Source of the DNA: Aquamicrobium defluvii
GTDB lineage: Bacteria; Pseudomonadota; Alphaproteobacteria; Rhizobiales; Rhizobiaceae
Length of the DNA stretch: 64,000 nt
Direction: 5' to 3'
Assembly: GCF_004363725.1 (NCBI RefSeq)
Contig: NZ_SNZF01000016.1
Location: 1-64,000, forward strand
This document shows, piece by piece, positions 63,007 to 64,000 of this stretch (the stretch's first letter is position 1; each line of letters opens with the position of its first letter). Below the pieces are notes generated by a model. The model was not told where the DNA came from. It made no database searches and saw nothing but the letters and a program-made list of their open reading frames with translations. The position numbers and the translations under genes were made by a program.

Positions 63007-63459
63007 ATGTCAATTTCACAGCTTACGCTTACATCCAGCGATGAAGAGCCGGTTCGGCGGTTCGAGGTCTTCACGGGCAGCGGTCGTCGGCGCGAGTGGA
63101 GCGATGAGCGCAAGGCTGAGATCGTCGCCGAGAGTTATGAGCCGGGCGTGACGGTCTGCGCCGTGGCTCGGCGTCATGGATTGACCCCGCAGCAATTGTT
63201 CACCTGGCGTCGTCTCGCCCGCAAGCCGCTAGAAGCTGTGCCGGTCGTCGAGGCCGTTCCGATGTTTGCGCCAGCGGTTCTTGACGTGCCTACGAAGCCT
63301 GAAGCGAAAGAGCCGGAACCGGCGCGTGCCTCGAGAAAGAAGTCGAGCAGCAGCGGCGCAATCGAATTGGAGATCGGCGGGGCGATCGTGAGGATCGCAT
63401 CTGGCGCGGACGCTGCTACGATTGCCGCCGTCATTCAGGCCGTGAAGGCACAGTCGTGA
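63007..63459 (+). CDS. tnpA: IS66 accessory protein TnpA
   Basis: The 150-residue protein has the IS66 TnpA HTH (RRREWSDERKAEIVAESYEPGVTVCAVARRHGLTPQQLFTWRRLA) and a tail with a conserved IELEIGGAIVRIASGADAATIAAVIQAVKA. It overlaps tnpB by 4 bp (GTGA). Confidence 0.92.
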   Translation: MSISQLTLTSSDEEPVRRFEVFTGSGRRREWSDERKAEIVAESYEPGVTVCAVARRHGLTPQQLFTWRRLARKPLEAVPVVEAVPMFAPAVLDVPTKPEAKEPEPARASRKKSSSSGAIELEIGGAIVRIASGADAATIAAVIQAVKAQS

Positions 63460-63812
63460 TCGGGCCTTCGGGAGCGGTAAAGGTCATGGTCGCCACCCGG
63501 CCTGTCGACTTCCGCAAAGGCGCGGAGGGCCTGGCGGCGCTGGTCAAGGCCGAGATGGGTGCCGACCCGTTCTCCGGCACGATCTACGTATTCCGGGCCA
63601 AGCGCGCGGACCGGATCAAGCTGGTCTTCTGGGATGGCAGCGGCGTATGCCTGGTGTCCAAGAGGCTTGAGGATGGTGAGTTCCATTGGCCCAAAATGCA
63701 GGACGGCGCAATGCGCCTGACCGCCGCCCAGTTCTCGGCCTTGTTCGAGGGGCTGGACTGGAAGCGCGTTCATGCGCCGATCGAGGCGCGTGTCCCGCAG
63801 ACGGCCGGATAG
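63456..63812 (+). CDS. tnpB: IS66 accessory protein TnpB (IS66 Orf2)
   Basis: GTG 63456 gives a 118-residue protein with the IS66 Orf2 pattern: VMVATRPVDFRKGAEGLAALV, DPFSGTIYVFRAKRADRIKLVFWDGSGVCLVSKRLEDGEFHWP. It is needed for transposition of many IS66 elements. Confidence 0.93.
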   Translation: MIGPSGAVKVMVATRPVDFRKGAEGLAALVKAEMGADPFSGTIYVFRAKRADRIKLVFWDGSGVCLVSKRLEDGEFHWPKMQDGAMRLTAAQFSALFEGLDWKRVHAPIEARVPQTAG

Positions 63813-63883
63813 CCGCCGCGACCTATTGAATCAGCCGCGTCAACACCCTCGTCCTGGGCGTCGAAGTGTGCTGTTGTCGTGCC

Positions 63884-64000
63884 ATGACGATGACGGCCGA
63901 CGAGCTTCCCGACGACCTGAACGCGCTCAAGGCCATGGTGCTTTCGCGCGAGCTCGAGAACGCCCGACTGCGACAGATCATCAAGGAATTGCAGCGTCAT
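63884..64000 (+). CDS. tnpC: IS66 transposase TnpC, N-terminal part (cut by window end)
   Basis: The frame from ATG 63884 reads MTADELPDDLNALKAMVLSRELENARLRQIIKELQRH, the leucine-zipper-like start of IS66 TnpC. It is open at the window end; the DDE domain would follow. Confidence 0.85.
   Translation, partial: MTMTADELPDDLNALKAMVLSRELENARLRQIIKELQRH

Larger units (their letters stand above)
62931..64000 (+). mobile_element. IS66-family element, left part only
   Basis: The sequence GTAAGCGGTG at 62931 matches the start of IS66-type inverted repeats and is followed by the usual tnpA-tnpB-tnpC order. The element continues beyond the window, so its right end and 8-bp duplication cannot be checked. 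Confidence 0.85.

Overview
The window looks like part of a large plasmid from an alphaproteobacterium of the order Hyphomicrobiales (Rhizobiales), most likely a Rhizobium/Agrobacterium/Ensifer/Ochrobactrum-type host. Evidence: a complete repABC replication-partition operon with its counter-transcribed RNA, a second free-standing repC gene, a DUF736 gene, an ArdC-like antirestriction gene, an RHE_PE00001-family gene, VirC1/VirC2-like mobilisation proteins, and an imuA-imuB-dnaE2 cassette. No rRNA or tRNA gene was seen.

Layout. 1-7612 is a plasmid backbone: a ParB-like gene that has lost its N-terminal domain, an orphan repC with its own antisense RNA, a secreted nuclease-like protein, DUF736, a VbhA/Fic toxin-antitoxin-like pair and an ArdC-like protein. 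7784-11438 is repABC. 11459-23205 is a complete Tn3-family mercury-resistance transposon inserted 20 bp after repC, bounded by 38-bp inverted repeats and a CACTA target duplication. It carries merR-merT-merP-merF-merA, a second merT-merP-merC set, a small vicinal-cysteine membrane protein followed by hisI, a glutathione-reductase-like flavoenzyme, and tnpR/tnpA. Three promoters with the 19-bp spacer typical of MerR control are present, but only one merR gene.

23284-28780 is a mobilisation region: an HTH protein, a VirC1/VirC2-like pair, an intergenic region with a T-DNA-border-like nick site and adjacent hairpin (predicted oriT), a MobC-like protein and a relaxase. An IS21 element (28775-31277) closes the relaxase gene and also cuts off the start of a dsbA-like gene. 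31953-36789 holds a YkuD L,D-transpeptidase, a resolvase with repeated GTCTCA motifs upstream, a vapBC pair coupled to a tyrosine recombinase, and an RHE_PE00001 protein.

36835-54190 is a defence-type island: a decayed HerA-like fragment, a type IIG-like restriction-methylase gene split by an IS3 element (repairable on paper), an HTH plus GTPase-like protein, a three-gene overlapping operon (HTH protein, Eco57I-type methylase, PD-(D/E)XK nuclease), a Gabija-like OLD nuclease/UvrD helicase pair, and a DEDDh exonuclease. 54362-54850 holds a DUF1127 gene followed by four hairpins with CCTCCTCCC loops, the arrangement of the CcaF1-CcsR (cuckoo) RNA loci. 54870-62708 is an SOS mutagenesis block (SRAP protein, DinB, ImuA, ImuB, DnaE2) with a near-consensus LexA box. 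An IS66 element starts near 62931 and runs off the end of the window.
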